Shown here: positions 1-6,913 of the stretch, in pieces
Position numbering within the stretch: position 1 is the first letter of the stretch
How the letters are laid out: the number at the start of each line of letters is the position of its first letter
Assembly (NCBI GenBank): GCA_003248655.1
Contig: QFPM01000033.1
Span: 1 to 15,731 of the forward strand
Length of the DNA: 15,731 bases
From: Microbacterium sp.
Lineage (GTDB): Bacteria; Actinomycetota; Actinomycetes; Actinomycetales; Microbacteriaceae
Reading direction: 5' to 3'
Position numbers and translations under genes: made by a program
The notes under the pieces: model-generated
Told to the model about the DNA's origin: nothing
Seen by the model: only the letters and a program-made list of their open reading frames with translations
Databases searched by the model: none

Positions 1-55
1 TGCAAACACGGGCCGATGAGGGGTCCGCAACGTGGTTCCGGGGGAGTCGAACCCC
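1..55. other. Chimeric or low-quality contig start
   Basis: This stretch should hold the 5' half of the tRNA-Glu whose 3' half follows at 56-99, but it does not. No acceptor strand pairs with the 3' acceptor strand at 89-95, and the five bases before the anticodon loop (51-55) do not pair with the 3' anticodon stem GGCGG at 63-67. A loose, gapped resemblance to a tRNA-Glu D-arm and anticodon arm can be forced. It also contains a T-arm-like palindrome near 41-55 that is not followed by a usable acceptor end. I read it as an assembly or read-error artefact. A real rearrangement inside the tRNA is the alternative. Confidence 0.5.
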
Positions 56-99
56 CTCTCACGGCGGTAACGCGGGTTCGAATCCCGCTGGGGTCACCA
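56..99 (+). tRNA. tRNA-Glu(CUC), 3' half only
   Basis: The anticodon loop CTCTCAC (56-62) carries anticodon CTC (58-60). It is followed by the 3' anticodon stem GGCGG (63-67), a four-base variable region TAAC, a T-stem and loop (GCGGG TTCGAAT CCCGC, 72-88), a seven-base acceptor strand (89-95), discriminator A and an encoded CCA (97-99). The arrangement matches bacterial tRNA-Glu. A full gene would begin near 24, but the bases there do not form the matching 5' half, so the gene is incomplete in this sequence. In many actinobacteria a tRNA-Glu lies not far upstream of leuC and leuD, which is consistent with leuC at the other end of this window. Confidence 0.8.
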
Positions 100-104
100 T
101 AGCG

Positions 105-130
105 AAAACCCCCGGTTCTCCGGGGGTTTT
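105..130 (+). terminator. Rho-independent terminator after tRNA-Glu
   Basis: A perfect 11-bp inverted repeat AAAACCCCCGG (105-115) / CCGGGGGTTTT (120-130) encloses the loop TTCT. The A-run on one side and the T-run on the other let it work in both directions. It would end the tRNA transcript on the + strand and the leftward transcript of the DUF2200 gene, whose stop lies 18 bases away. Confidence 0.85.
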
Positions 131-147
131 GTGCTTCCCGGGGCGCT

Positions 148-510
148 TCAGCGTGTCGCGGGCGCGGCGGGCGCCCGCAGTACCTTCTCCATCGCCTTGC
201 CTCGAGCGAGTTCATCCACGAGTTTGTCCAGGTAGCGGATCTTCTGCATGAGCGGGTCCTCGATCTCCTCGACGCGCAGCCCGCAGATGACGCCGGTGAT
301 GAGTGGCGCGTTCGGGTTGAGGCGGGCATCCGCGAAGAAGTCCTCGAAGGTGGTGTTGGCGTCGAGGTGGCGCTTCAGCTCGGCCTCGTCGAAGCCGGTC
401 AGCCACTCGATGACCTCGCCGAGCTCGGCGACCGTCCGGCCCTTCCGCTCGAGCTTGGCCACGTAGAGCGGGTACACCGCTGAGAAGGCCATGCCGAAGA
501 TTCTGCTCAC
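148..510 (-). CDS. DUF2200 family protein
   Basis: A protein of 120 residues that matches the conserved small family DUF2200 along its whole length. The N-terminus SRIFGMAFSAVYPLYVAK, the central NPNAPLITGVICGLRVEEIE and the tail segment MQKIRYLDKLVDELARGKAM are typical family blocks. The biochemical function of the family is unknown; there is no signal peptide or membrane segment, so it should be cytoplasmic. I chose the GTG start at 510 because family members begin with a residue or two before RIFG. An internal ATG at 493 would remove that block. The Shine-Dalgarno sequence is poor for either start. It is divergent from the DUF2461 gene, with 48 bases between them, and ends in the shared terminator. 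The reading frame stays open far upstream, but that part is antisense to the neighbour and is not protein. Confidence 0.85.
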   Translation of the reverse strand: MSRIFGMAFSAVYPLYVAKLERKGRTVAELGEVIEWLTGFDEAELKRHLDANTTFEDFFADARLNPNAPLITGVICGLRVEEIEDPLMQKIRYLDKLVDELARGKAMEKVLRAPAAPATR

Positions 511-558
511 GGTCTCGAGGGTAGGCGGGGCAGTCCGCTGGGCGCTACAGTCGGCGCC

Positions 559-1209
559 ATGCCCTTCAGCGGATTCGCCCCGGATGCCTTCGCCTTCTAC
601 GCCGAACTCGAGCAGAACCAGAACCGAGAGTGGTGGCTGGAGAACAAGAAGCGCTACGAGTCGGTTGTGCGCGAGCCCGCCGAGCGGCTGGCCGAGGAGC
701 TCGAGGACGAGTTCGGGCCGTTGAAGATCTTCCGCCCCTACAAGGACGTCCGGTTCAGCGCGGACAAGAGGCCGTACAAGGATCACCTCGGTCTCGTCTC
801 GGCCGACTCGACAGGCCCGGCGTACTACCTTCAGTTGTCGTCGGCGGGGCTCATGCTCGCGGGCGGTCTGCACCAGCCCGATCGCGCGCAGCTCGCGAGG
901 TTCCGTGAACTGGTGGATGAACCGGCTCGCGCCGCCACCGTCGAGAAACTCATCGACGACCTCGACGGGGCGGGCTTCGGCTTGGCGGCGGACGGATCGC
1001 TCGCCACCGCCCCGCGCGGCTATCGGGCCGATCATCCGCGCATCGCACTCTTGCGCCTGACCCGCTTTGCAGTGATGCGCGCGCACCCGATCGCCGAGTG
1101 GATGCACTCCCACACCCTGATCGAGCGCGTGCGAAGCGACTGGGGGACCGTGCGGGGCTGGAACGAGTGGCTCGGGGCGAGCCTCCCGCCGAGGGTCAGC
1201 CCTTCTTGA
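559..1209 (+). CDS. DUF2461 (TIGR02453-type) protein
   Basis: A protein of 216 residues, the usual size for this family. The N-terminus FSGFAPDAFAFYAELEQNQN and the following REWWLENKKRYE block are the family hallmark. KIFRPYKDVRFSADKRPYKDH at residues 56-76 is the second conserved block, and a YYLQLSSAGLMLAGGLHQPD segment follows. Family function is not established. No signal peptide or membrane segment is seen, so a cytoplasmic location is inferred. The 3' end overlaps the last 14 bases of the convergent two-TM-segment gene, so the two transcripts would be complementary at their ends. The start at 559 fits the family N-terminus, but no strong ribosome binding site is visible. Confidence 0.85.
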   Translation: MPFSGFAPDAFAFYAELEQNQNREWWLENKKRYESVVREPAERLAEELEDEFGPLKIFRPYKDVRFSADKRPYKDHLGLVSADSTGPAYYLQLSSAGLMLAGGLHQPDRAQLARFRELVDEPARAATVEKLIDDLDGAGFGLAADGSLATAPRGYRADHPRIALLRLTRFAVMRAHPIAEWMHSHTLIERVRSDWGTVRGWNEWLGASLPPRVSPS

Positions 1210-1462
1210 GCCGCTCCATCTCGGCGTCGATCGCGCTGTCGGTGATGACACCGTGGCGACCGAACACTCCGATCGCCTGGAAGATCGCGGCGACGCCCAT
1301 TCCGCCGATCACCCAGCCCGGCCAGAAGTAGCCCATGCCGCTGAGCGCCCACACGAGCGTCACGATCACGGAGACGCCGAGCCAGACGAGCAGGTAGTTG
1401 TAGAAGTCCGCACGCGCCTTGAGTCGCTTCGTGGCGATGGAGCGCAGTTCGTCGTCGTTCAT
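1196..1462 (-). CDS. Small 2TM-domain membrane protein
   Basis: A protein of 88 residues with a charged N-terminal helix (about 1-20, ending RLKARADF). Two hydrophobic segments follow at about residues 23-41 and 45-67, separated by a short SGMGYFWP turn. A charged tail, EMERLKKG, ends the protein. This is the layout of the 2TM domain family (Pfam 2TM, PF13239), which occurs as stand-alone small proteins and attached to signalling proteins. No function can be assigned here. It ends inside the 3' end of the DUF2461 gene and begins 52 bases from the stop of the GH2 gene upstream in the same direction, so it could be reached by read-through from that unit. No clear Shine-Dalgarno sequence precedes the ATG. 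Confidence 0.75.
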   Translation of the reverse strand: MNDDELRSIATKRLKARADFYNYLLVWLGVSVIVTLVWALSGMGYFWPGWVIGGMGVAAIFQAIGVFGRHGVITDSAIDAEMERLKKG

Positions 1463-1514
1463 GAGGGCGATGCTAGCGCTCGTGCGTATCCCGGGGAAAG
1501 AGCGAACGATGACG

Positions 1515-3371
1515 CTATCCCTCGTGGACCGGCCTATCGATTGGGGGAATGGCGCCCTGGTAGGGACGACCGGTGACCATGGCCCGCACGCGCTCGGCGG
1601 GCAGCTTCGGCACGCGGTTCTCATCGGCGAGACCGTTGGTCTCCTGCGCGGTGTCCGTCAACTGGGTGTAGCACCAGCCGGCGAGGCCGCTCGACTCGCC
1701 GACCGCGGCGAAGATTCCGGCGAGATGGTGCTCGAGCTGGGTATCGGACTCGACGAGACGATAGCCCCAACTCCCGTCTGCGGTCCGATCGATGCTCACG
1801 CCCCCGAACTCGCTGAGCACCACCGGCGCCGCTGACGTCTTCTCCCGTTCGTCGGGCGCGCCCACCGCCATCCTCCGACCGTGCGGAGCGATCCCGTCGA
1901 GCGACTCGCGAACCGCCTGGGGGGTGCCGTAGGACGACAAGAGGGCGAACGAGTCGTTCTCGTAGTCGTGGACGGTGAAGAGGTCGGAGTCGGTGTGCTC
2001 CCATCCATCGTTCGACACGATGAGCCGGGTTCCGTCGAGTGCCCGGGTGATCTCGACCATGGCACGGACGAGCGCGCGCTGGGGTGCTGACGACGCGATC
2101 TCCTGAACGCCCCAGCTCTCGTTGAAAGGCACCCACACGACGACGCTCGGGTGCGAGACGTCGCGTCGCACCGCCTCCGTCCATTCGCGGAGGAGACGCT
2201 CGGTCGCGACGGCGGAGAACTCGTAGGCGCTCGGCATCTCCTCCCAGACGAGCAGGCCGAGGCGGTCAGCCCAGTAGAGGAATCTCGGATCCTCGATCTT
2301 CTGGTGGACTCGCACGGTCGTGAAACCGAGCTCCTTGATGAGTTCGACCTCGGCGCGCAGCGCGAGAGCGGAGGGTGCCGCGAGGTGGGTGTCGGGCCAG
2401 TAACCCTGGGAAAGCACGCCGCGGATGCGATACGGGCGCTCGTTGAGCAGGAACAGCCCCGCTTCGGCGGAGACGCTGCGGAAGCCCAGGTAGGAGGAGA
2501 CCGTGTCGGGCTCGTGCCCCGGGGCATCCAGTCGTATCGCCGCGTCGACCAGCACCGGATCGTCGGGCGACCAGAGTAGGCCGTCTCGGGCCTGTCCGTT
2601 CCGCAGGGCGGGAATCGAGACGACGACCTCTCCGCGGCGCTCGGTCACGTCCACGCCGAGCGTTGCGAGCTCGATGTCGGTACTCAGGCGCACGTGAAGC
2701 CGCGTCCCGGGCGCGGGCCGGTGGGCCAGTTCGTAGGAGAGCGTGGCCGTGGCGGAGGGGACGTCGGTGCGCCACGACAGGCCGGCAAGATGCTGGCTGG
2801 GCACGGACTCCAGCCACACCGGCTGCCAGATGCCGCTCGTGCGGTCGTACCAGACCACATGAGCGCGTTCCTGCCAGTCCTGCTTTCCCCGCGGCTGCCC
2901 CAGATCGGTCGGGTCGTCCTCCACCCTCACGACCACCTCGAAGCCCTCACTCGAGGGAGGGATCCGCGCGCTGAAGGGAGTGTGCCCGCCCGCGTGGTGG
3001 ACGACGTGCTGCCCGTCGACCCACACGTCGGCCGCGTAGTCGACCGCGCCGAAGTGGATCACGAGGGAGCGGCCGGGCGAGTGACCGGCGGCGAGAAGGT
3101 CGGCGGGCGTCACGGTTCGCCGGTACCACAGCACCCGGTGGTAGGTCGTGTCCCCGATTCCGGATCGCTCGGACTCGGGCGGGAACGGGACGATGATCGT
3201 CCGTGAGAACGGCGTACTGCGGTGCATCCATCCGTCGTCGATTCCCGCATCGGCGTCGTCGTAGTCGAATTCCCACGCTCCGGAGAGCTCGACCCAGCGG
3301 TCGCGGACGAGCTGGGGCCGAGGGTAGCTGCCGTCCTGTGCCGTTGCAGGGGTCGCCGAGTCGTCGTGCAT
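1515..3371 (-). CDS. Glycoside hydrolase family 2 enzyme
   Basis: A 618-residue retaining glycosidase with the GH2 order: N-terminal jelly-roll sugar-binding domain (about 20-180, with WYRRTV and VDYAADVWVDG), an immunoglobulin-like domain (about 185-290), and a TIM barrel (about 295-600). The acid/base is E418 in VPFNESWG and the nucleophile is E521 in VLSEFGG. The protein is much shorter than LacZ and close to GusA in size. There is no signal peptide, so it should act in the cytoplasm on imported oligosaccharides. GH2 covers beta-galactosidase, beta-glucuronidase, beta-mannosidase and some arabinosidase activities; the sequence alone does not choose between them. Next to GH43 and GH93-like genes, a beta-galactosidase or an arabinose-releasing role is a reasonable guess. 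ATG 3371 has AGGG eight bases upstream. A candidate LacI operator lies 22-37 bases upstream of the start. Confidence 0.88.
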   Translation of the reverse strand: MHDDSATPATAQDGSYPRPQLVRDRWVELSGAWEFDYDDADAGIDDGWMHRSTPFSRTIIVPFPPESERSGIGDTTYHRVLWYRRTVTPADLLAAGHSPGRSLVIHFGAVDYAADVWVDGQHVVHHAGGHTPFSARIPPSSEGFEVVVRVEDDPTDLGQPRGKQDWQERAHVVWYDRTSGIWQPVWLESVPSQHLAGLSWRTDVPSATATLSYELAHRPAPGTRLHVRLSTDIELATLGVDVTERRGEVVVSIPALRNGQARDGLLWSPDDPVLVDAAIRLDAPGHEPDTVSSYLGFRSVSAEAGLFLLNERPYRIRGVLSQGYWPDTHLAAPSALALRAEVELIKELGFTTVRVHQKIEDPRFLYWADRLGLLVWEEMPSAYEFSAVATERLLREWTEAVRRDVSHPSVVVWVPFNESWGVQEIASSAPQRALVRAMVEITRALDGTRLIVSNDGWEHTDSDLFTVHDYENDSFALLSSYGTPQAVRESLDGIAPHGRRMAVGAPDEREKTSAAPVVLSEFGGVSIDRTADGSWGYRLVESDTQLEHHLAGIFAAVGESSGLAGWCYTQLTDTAQETNGLADENRVPKLPAERVRAMVTGRPYQGAIPPIDRPVHEG

Positions 3372-3392
3372 GGCAGACACCCTAGAGCGAGT

Positions 3393-3408
3393 TATGCAGC
3401 GCTGTAAA
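3393..3408. promoter_or_regulatory. Candidate LacI-family operator, GH2 side
   Basis: The imperfect palindrome TATGCAGCGCTGTAAA is centred on AGCGCT with a central CG, the usual form of a LacI-family site. Read on the minus strand it begins TTTACAGCGCT, identical for 11 bases to the site at 4485-4500. It lies between the repressor stop and the GH2 start. A possible -35 of the GH2 promoter (TTTACA, 3408-3403) falls inside it, with TAGGGT (3384-3379) as a possible -10. The promoter reading is tentative, since the same AGGG could serve as the ribosome binding site. Confidence 0.7.
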
Positions 3409-3415
3409 GTCCCGA

Positions 3416-4435
3416 TCAGGTGGTGGCGCGTTCCGCGATCGAGTGGTCGACGATCATGTGGCGGCCGATGCCGTCGTAGCCGTCGATGCGTTCGAGCAGA
3501 AGATCGAACGCGACGGAGGCCAGCGCCGCCTTGTCGGGAGAAACCGAGGACAGCGCCGGCGTGCTGTTCCGGGCGATGGAGGTGTTGTCCCAGCCGAGAA
3601 CCGAGACGTCCTGCGGAACGCGCAGGCCCGCCTCCGTGAGGGCGCGAATCGCCGCCATCGCGAAGAGATCGTCGCGGCACAGGATGGCGTCGAATGCGAT
3701 TCCCGCGTCGAGGGCGGTGCGGACCGCGCCGACGCCGTCCTCGAGGTCGAATCCCTCGCTCTGCAGGACCAGCCGGGGATCGGCGCCGATTCCCGCGTCG
3801 ATGAGAGCCTCCTGATACCCGAGTAGCCGCAGGTGGGTCGACTCGGTGATGTCTCCGCGCACTGTCGCGAGGAACGCGATACGCCTGCGTCCCGACCGCA
3901 CGAGTGCCTCCACGCCGTCCCGCGCCGCCCGGGTATTGTCGATCATCACGTGATCCGTGGTGACCGGGCGGGCCGCCTCCCCGAGGAGCACGAGGGGAGT
4001 GTCGGGGCGCAGCCGCGCGATTTCCAGGGTGTCGATGCGGGCGGGATGGAAGATCACGCCGTCGACCAGTCCCTCTTCGCGGTCACGGATGACGGCACGC
4101 TCCGCCTCGACATCGTTGAGGGTCTGTTCGACGATCACCCGGTACCCGCGCCGCCCGGCCTCCTCGCCGATATGGCGGGCGATCTCGGCGAAGTAGAACT
4201 GGTCGATCTCCGGGATCGCCAGAGCGATCATGCCGGTTCTGCCCGTCGCGAGGCGCCGAGCGGTCAGGTTGGGGCGGTATCCGAGCTCCTCGATGGCGGC
4301 CCTGACCCGGTCGCGCATGGCCGGAGAGACGTGCTCGTAGTCGTGCATGACGTTCGACACCGTCTTCATCGAGACGCCTGCGAGATCCGCCACGTCCTTG
4401 AGGCGCACCCGTCCCGCGGATCTCCCGTTCACCAT
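3416..4435 (-). CDS. LacI-family transcriptional repressor
   Basis: A 339-residue regulator. The helix-turn-helix at residues 11-33 reads RLKDVADLAGVSMKTVSNVM. The hinge follows (YRPNLTARRLATGRTG, 53-68) and then a periplasmic-binding-protein-like sensor domain (about 69-330, with the DDLFAMAAIRAL and VLGWDN blocks typical of the family). It would bind a sugar inducer and release operators. ATG 4435 is preferred because AGGA sits eight bases upstream. An in-frame ATG at 4444 lacks room for a ribosome binding site, and an open frame further upstream crosses the divergent promoter. It is divergent from the importer operon and lies just upstream of the GH2 gene in the same direction, so it may be cotranscribed with it or autoregulated. 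The effector is not known; an arabinose-type oligosaccharide is inferred from context. Confidence 0.9.
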   Translation of the reverse strand: MVNGRSAGRVRLKDVADLAGVSMKTVSNVMHDYEHVSPAMRDRVRAAIEELGYRPNLTARRLATGRTGMIALAIPEIDQFYFAEIARHIGEEAGRRGYRVIVEQTLNDVEAERAVIRDREEGLVDGVIFHPARIDTLEIARLRPDTPLVLLGEAARPVTTDHVMIDNTRAARDGVEALVRSGRRRIAFLATVRGDITESTHLRLLGYQEALIDAGIGADPRLVLQSEGFDLEDGVGAVRTALDAGIAFDAILCRDDLFAMAAIRALTEAGLRVPQDVSVLGWDNTSIARNSTPALSSVSPDKAALASVAFDLLLERIDGYDGIGRHMIVDHSIAERATT

Positions 4436-4478
4436 GCTCCACATCCTAGGTCTGCGTTCCCGCCACGCGGGCCTTCCG

Positions 4479-4507
4479 TTGACATTTACAGCGCTATAGA
4501 TTACCGT
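4479..4507 (+). promoter_or_regulatory. Sigma-70-type promoter of the importer operon
   Basis: A perfect -35 box TTGACA (4479-4484) is followed after 17 bases by TACCGT (4502-4507), which fits the TAnnnT pattern of actinobacterial -10 boxes. Transcription would start near 4514, leaving an untranslated leader of about 90 bases before the ATG at 4604. The spacer is filled by the palindromic operator, so repressor binding would block RNA polymerase directly. Confidence 0.7.
4485..4500. promoter_or_regulatory. Candidate LacI-family operator, importer side
   Basis: TTTACAGCGCTATAGA is a 16-base imperfect palindrome (six of eight pairs match) centred on AGCGCT. It lies exactly in the spacer of the importer promoter and shares TTTACAGCGCT with the minus-strand reading of the site at 3393-3408. 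Together the two sites suggest a consensus close to TTTACAGCGCTGTAAA. The divergent repressor gene begins 50 bases away, so the same site could give autoregulation. Confidence 0.75.
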
Positions 4508-4603
4508 CCACAGCAATCGAGCAATCCGACCGGCCGACGATGACCGGACCCCGATGCGAAGACGCGGAGGGACTGAGGATGGCTCCGTCACCAGGAGACA
4601 GAC

Positions 4604-5914
4604 ATGAAGAAACACAGCGCCGCGGTGGCGCTCCTCGCGTTCGCCGCCCTCCTGCTGAGCAGCTGCAGCGCGGGCCCGACCGATGATGGTGACCGATCGA
4701 TCACCTTCATGGGCTGGGGTTCACCCGAAGAGGTTGCGGTGTTCGAGGACATGATCGCTCAGTATGAGGAGGAGTATCCCGGGGTCACCGTCGACTACGT
4801 ATCGGTTCCGGCCGAAGACTTCGCGACGAAGCTACAGACGATGATCGCGAGCAAGCAGACTCCGGACGTGTTCTACCTCCAGCCGGAGAAGGTCATGCCC
4901 TACGCGGATGCGGGCCTCATCGCCGACCTGAGCGACTACGTCGCCGACAACGAGGTCTTCGACGCGGACAACGTGTGGGAGAAGGCGATCGACATGTACC
5001 GCTTCGACGGAACCACCCCCGGGGAAGGCGCGATCTACGGACTGCCGAAGGACATCGGCCCGTTCGCGCTCGCCTACAACAAGGATCTCTTCGACAGCGC
5101 GGGAATCACCGCTCCGACCGACGAGAACCCGTGGACCTGGGACGAGTTCGTCGCCGCGGCCCGGGCGCTGACATCCGGGTCCGGTGCCGACAAGGTCTAT
5201 GGCTCGACCCCGTTCTCGGTCGAGTCGGCCGTGTGGTCCAACGGGGCCGACTGGCTCAACGCTGACCACACCGAGGTGACGGTCACCGATCCCCAGTTCG
5301 TCGAGGCACTGCAGTGGGTCGCCGACCTCAACCTCGTCGAGGGAGTGGTCCCGAGTCCGGAGGAGCAGAGCGCGCTCGGCGACTACCAGCGATTCGTCGA
5401 CGGCAAGGTCGGAATGATGGGTATCGGCCCCTGGAACCAGGGCGGGTTGTGGAACGACGCGACCTTCGCCTGGGATCTCATGCCGTGGCCCGTGAGCCCG
5501 AACACCGGTGACGAGGCGATCTGGTACGGCGGAATCGGCTTCGCGGTGGCGAACTCGAGCGAGCACGTGGAGGATGCCGAGAACCTCGCCGCGTTCCTCG
5601 CCTTCAACGAGGGCGCCCAGCGCACCAACATCGAGAAGGGTCAGGCGATCCCGAACCTGATCGACATGACGGAGAACGAGTACCTCACCTCCGACAAGGC
5701 GCCGGCGAACAAGGCCGAGTTCATCCGAATCATCACCGACTACGGTCGCCGCGCGACCCAGACGTACACGTTCAACAGCGACTGGTTCGGGTTGTTCAAC
5801 TCCAACGTCGCGAGCGTGTGGAACGGTGAGATGACCGCCGCGGAGTACACGGCGTCCATCGAGGAGGAGATGCAGGCGCTGCTGGACGAGGGCATCGCGG
5901 CCCAAGGAGAGTAG
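4604..5914 (+). CDS. ABC sugar-binding lipoprotein (solute-binding protein)
   Basis: A 436-residue extracellular solute-binding protein of family 1 (MalE-like). It has a lipoprotein signal peptide: KK at the N-terminus, a hydrophobic stretch, and the lipobox LSSC with C21 as the lipid-modified cysteine. The mature part has family blocks such as EYPGVTVDYVSVPAEDFATK, TPDVFYLQPE, IYGLPKDIGPFALAYNKDLF and NPWTWDEFVAAA. It would sit on the outer face of the membrane, capture an oligosaccharide and hand it to the two permeases downstream. AGGAG with six bases of spacing gives a strong ribosome binding site. It is the first gene of the rightward operon, under the operator-bearing promoter. A stable stem-loop at 5928-5962 separates it from the permease genes. 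The ligand cannot be read from sequence. Confidence 0.92.
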   Translation: MKKHSAAVALLAFAALLLSSCSAGPTDDGDRSITFMGWGSPEEVAVFEDMIAQYEEEYPGVTVDYVSVPAEDFATKLQTMIASKQTPDVFYLQPEKVMPYADAGLIADLSDYVADNEVFDADNVWEKAIDMYRFDGTTPGEGAIYGLPKDIGPFALAYNKDLFDSAGITAPTDENPWTWDEFVAAARALTSGSGADKVYGSTPFSVESAVWSNGADWLNADHTEVTVTDPQFVEALQWVADLNLVEGVVPSPEEQSALGDYQRFVDGKVGMMGIGPWNQGGLWNDATFAWDLMPWPVSPNTGDEAIWYGGIGFAVANSSEHVEDAENLAAFLAFNEGAQRTNIEKGQAIPNLIDMTENEYLTSDKAPANKAEFIRIITDYGRRATQTYTFNSDWFGLFNSNVASVWNGEMTAAEYTASIEEEMQALLDEGIAAQGE

Positions 5915-5927
5915 TCCGCAAGACCCA

Positions 5928-5962
5928 GCGGGGCGGGAGTCCCTCTCGGACTCCCGCCCCGC
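5928..5962 (+). promoter_or_regulatory. Intercistronic stem-loop after the binding-protein gene
   Basis: A perfect 15-bp inverted repeat (5928-5942 and 5948-5962, arm GCGGGGCGGGAGTCC) encloses the loop CTCTC. There is no T-run after it, and the next gene begins 37 bases on with a strong ribosome binding site. This fits an mRNA 3'-end stabiliser or partial terminator that leaves more binding protein than permease, a common arrangement in sugar ABC operons, rather than the end of the operon. Confidence 0.75.
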
Positions 5963-5999
5963 ACCCCGCGAGCACTCGCAGCACCACACAGGAGGACAC

Positions 6000-6911
6000 G
6001 TGTCGACGACGACAGCACCGAGGCGGGCATCCACGATGCGTCGCCGGGAGAAGATCTGGGGGCTCGCCTTCGTCACGCCGATCTCGCTGCAGGTGGTTCT
6101 GTTCTGCGTCATCCCGATCGGCATCGCGATCTACGCGGGCTTCACCAATTGGAACGCCCTGAGCGAGAACCGCGATTTCGTGGGCCTGGAGAACTTCACG
6201 ACGTTCCTCACCGACAAGTACTTCTGGATCGCGGCGGGGAACACGATCGTCATGCTGTTGCCGATCCCCTTCTACCTGATCTTCGGAATCCTGTTCGCGA
6301 TCGGCAGCCATCGCGGAACACCGGGCAGCACGGTTTTCCGCATTCTCTTCTTCCTGCCGTACATCTCCTCGATCGTCGCCCTCGTCGTGCTGTGGAAGTG
6401 GCTGTTCAACTATCAGTACGGGCTCGTCAACCAGTTCCTGGCGCTGTTCGGAATCCAGGGCCCGGACTGGCTCGGCGATCCCGCATGGATCAAGACGACG
6501 ATCGTCATCATGATCGCCTGGAAGATGATCGGGATCACTTCGATCTACATCCTCGCCGCGCTCAAGAACATCCCCGACGTCTACTACGAGGCGGCGCGAA
6601 TCGACGGCGCATCGGTGATCCGGCAGTTCTTCCAGATCACCCTGCCCATGCTCACGCCAGCACTCTTCTTCCTGACCATCGTCGGCATCATCGGCTCGCT
6701 GCAGACCTTCGTCGAGGTGCAACTCTTCACGTCCGACGGGGGACGGAACTACAGCGCCGCGACGATCACGTACTACATCTGGCAGAAAGCGTTCGGCTCC
6801 GGAGAGCTCGGTCTGGCCTCAGCCACCGCGCTGTTCTTCGCGCTGGCGATTCTCGGCGTAACGCTGATCCAGTTCCGGCTCTCGCGCCGCTGGGTCTACG
6901 AGGGGGAGTGA
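6000..6911 (+). CDS. ABC sugar permease, MalF/UgpA type
   Basis: A 303-residue membrane protein with an N-terminal cytoplasmic tail and about six transmembrane segments. The ATPase-coupling loop (EAA motif) is visible at about residues 197-221: YYEAARIDGASVIRQFFQIT followed by LPML. It forms the transport channel with the MalG-type protein that follows. The GTG start at 6000 has AGGAGG a few bases upstream; the next ATG lies 12 codons inside. It ends two bases before the ATG of the second permease, so the two are probably translationally coupled. Without a neighbouring ATPase gene, the importer probably uses a shared MsiK-type ATPase encoded elsewhere, as is common for this transporter class in actinobacteria. 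Confidence 0.92.
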   Translation: MSTTTAPRRASTMRRREKIWGLAFVTPISLQVVLFCVIPIGIAIYAGFTNWNALSENRDFVGLENFTTFLTDKYFWIAAGNTIVMLLPIPFYLIFGILFAIGSHRGTPGSTVFRILFFLPYISSIVALVVLWKWLFNYQYGLVNQFLALFGIQGPDWLGDPAWIKTTIVIMIAWKMIGITSIYILAALKNIPDVYYEAARIDGASVIRQFFQITLPMLTPALFFLTIVGIIGSLQTFVEVQLFTSDGGRNYSAATITYYIWQKAFGSGELGLASATALFFALAILGVTLIQFRLSRRWVYEGE

Positions 6912-6913
6912 CG

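Noticed and set aside
31..55. A T-arm-like palindrome suggesting an antisense tRNA
   Set aside because: Read on the minus strand, no seven-base acceptor, discriminator and CCA follow at the required distance, and no anticodon arm is present.
1475..1480. A third AGCGCT core upstream of the small membrane-protein gene
   Set aside because: The flanks (GCT and CGT) do not match the TTTAC or GTAAA arms of the two operators; a six-base core alone is expected by chance in GC-rich DNA.
4579..4690. Possible upstream reading frame starting at ATG 4579 with GGAGG ahead of it
   Set aside because: It runs out of frame through the lipoprotein signal peptide and ends without a recognisable product; the AGGAG before 4604 is a better start. 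A minor translational effect cannot be excluded.
4832..6124. Long reading frame of 430 codons on the minus strand across the binding-protein gene
   Set aside because: It is antisense to a clear lipoprotein gene with a ribosome binding site. The translation is rich in Val, Asp, Arg and Glu as expected from the mirror of GC-rich codons and resembles no family.
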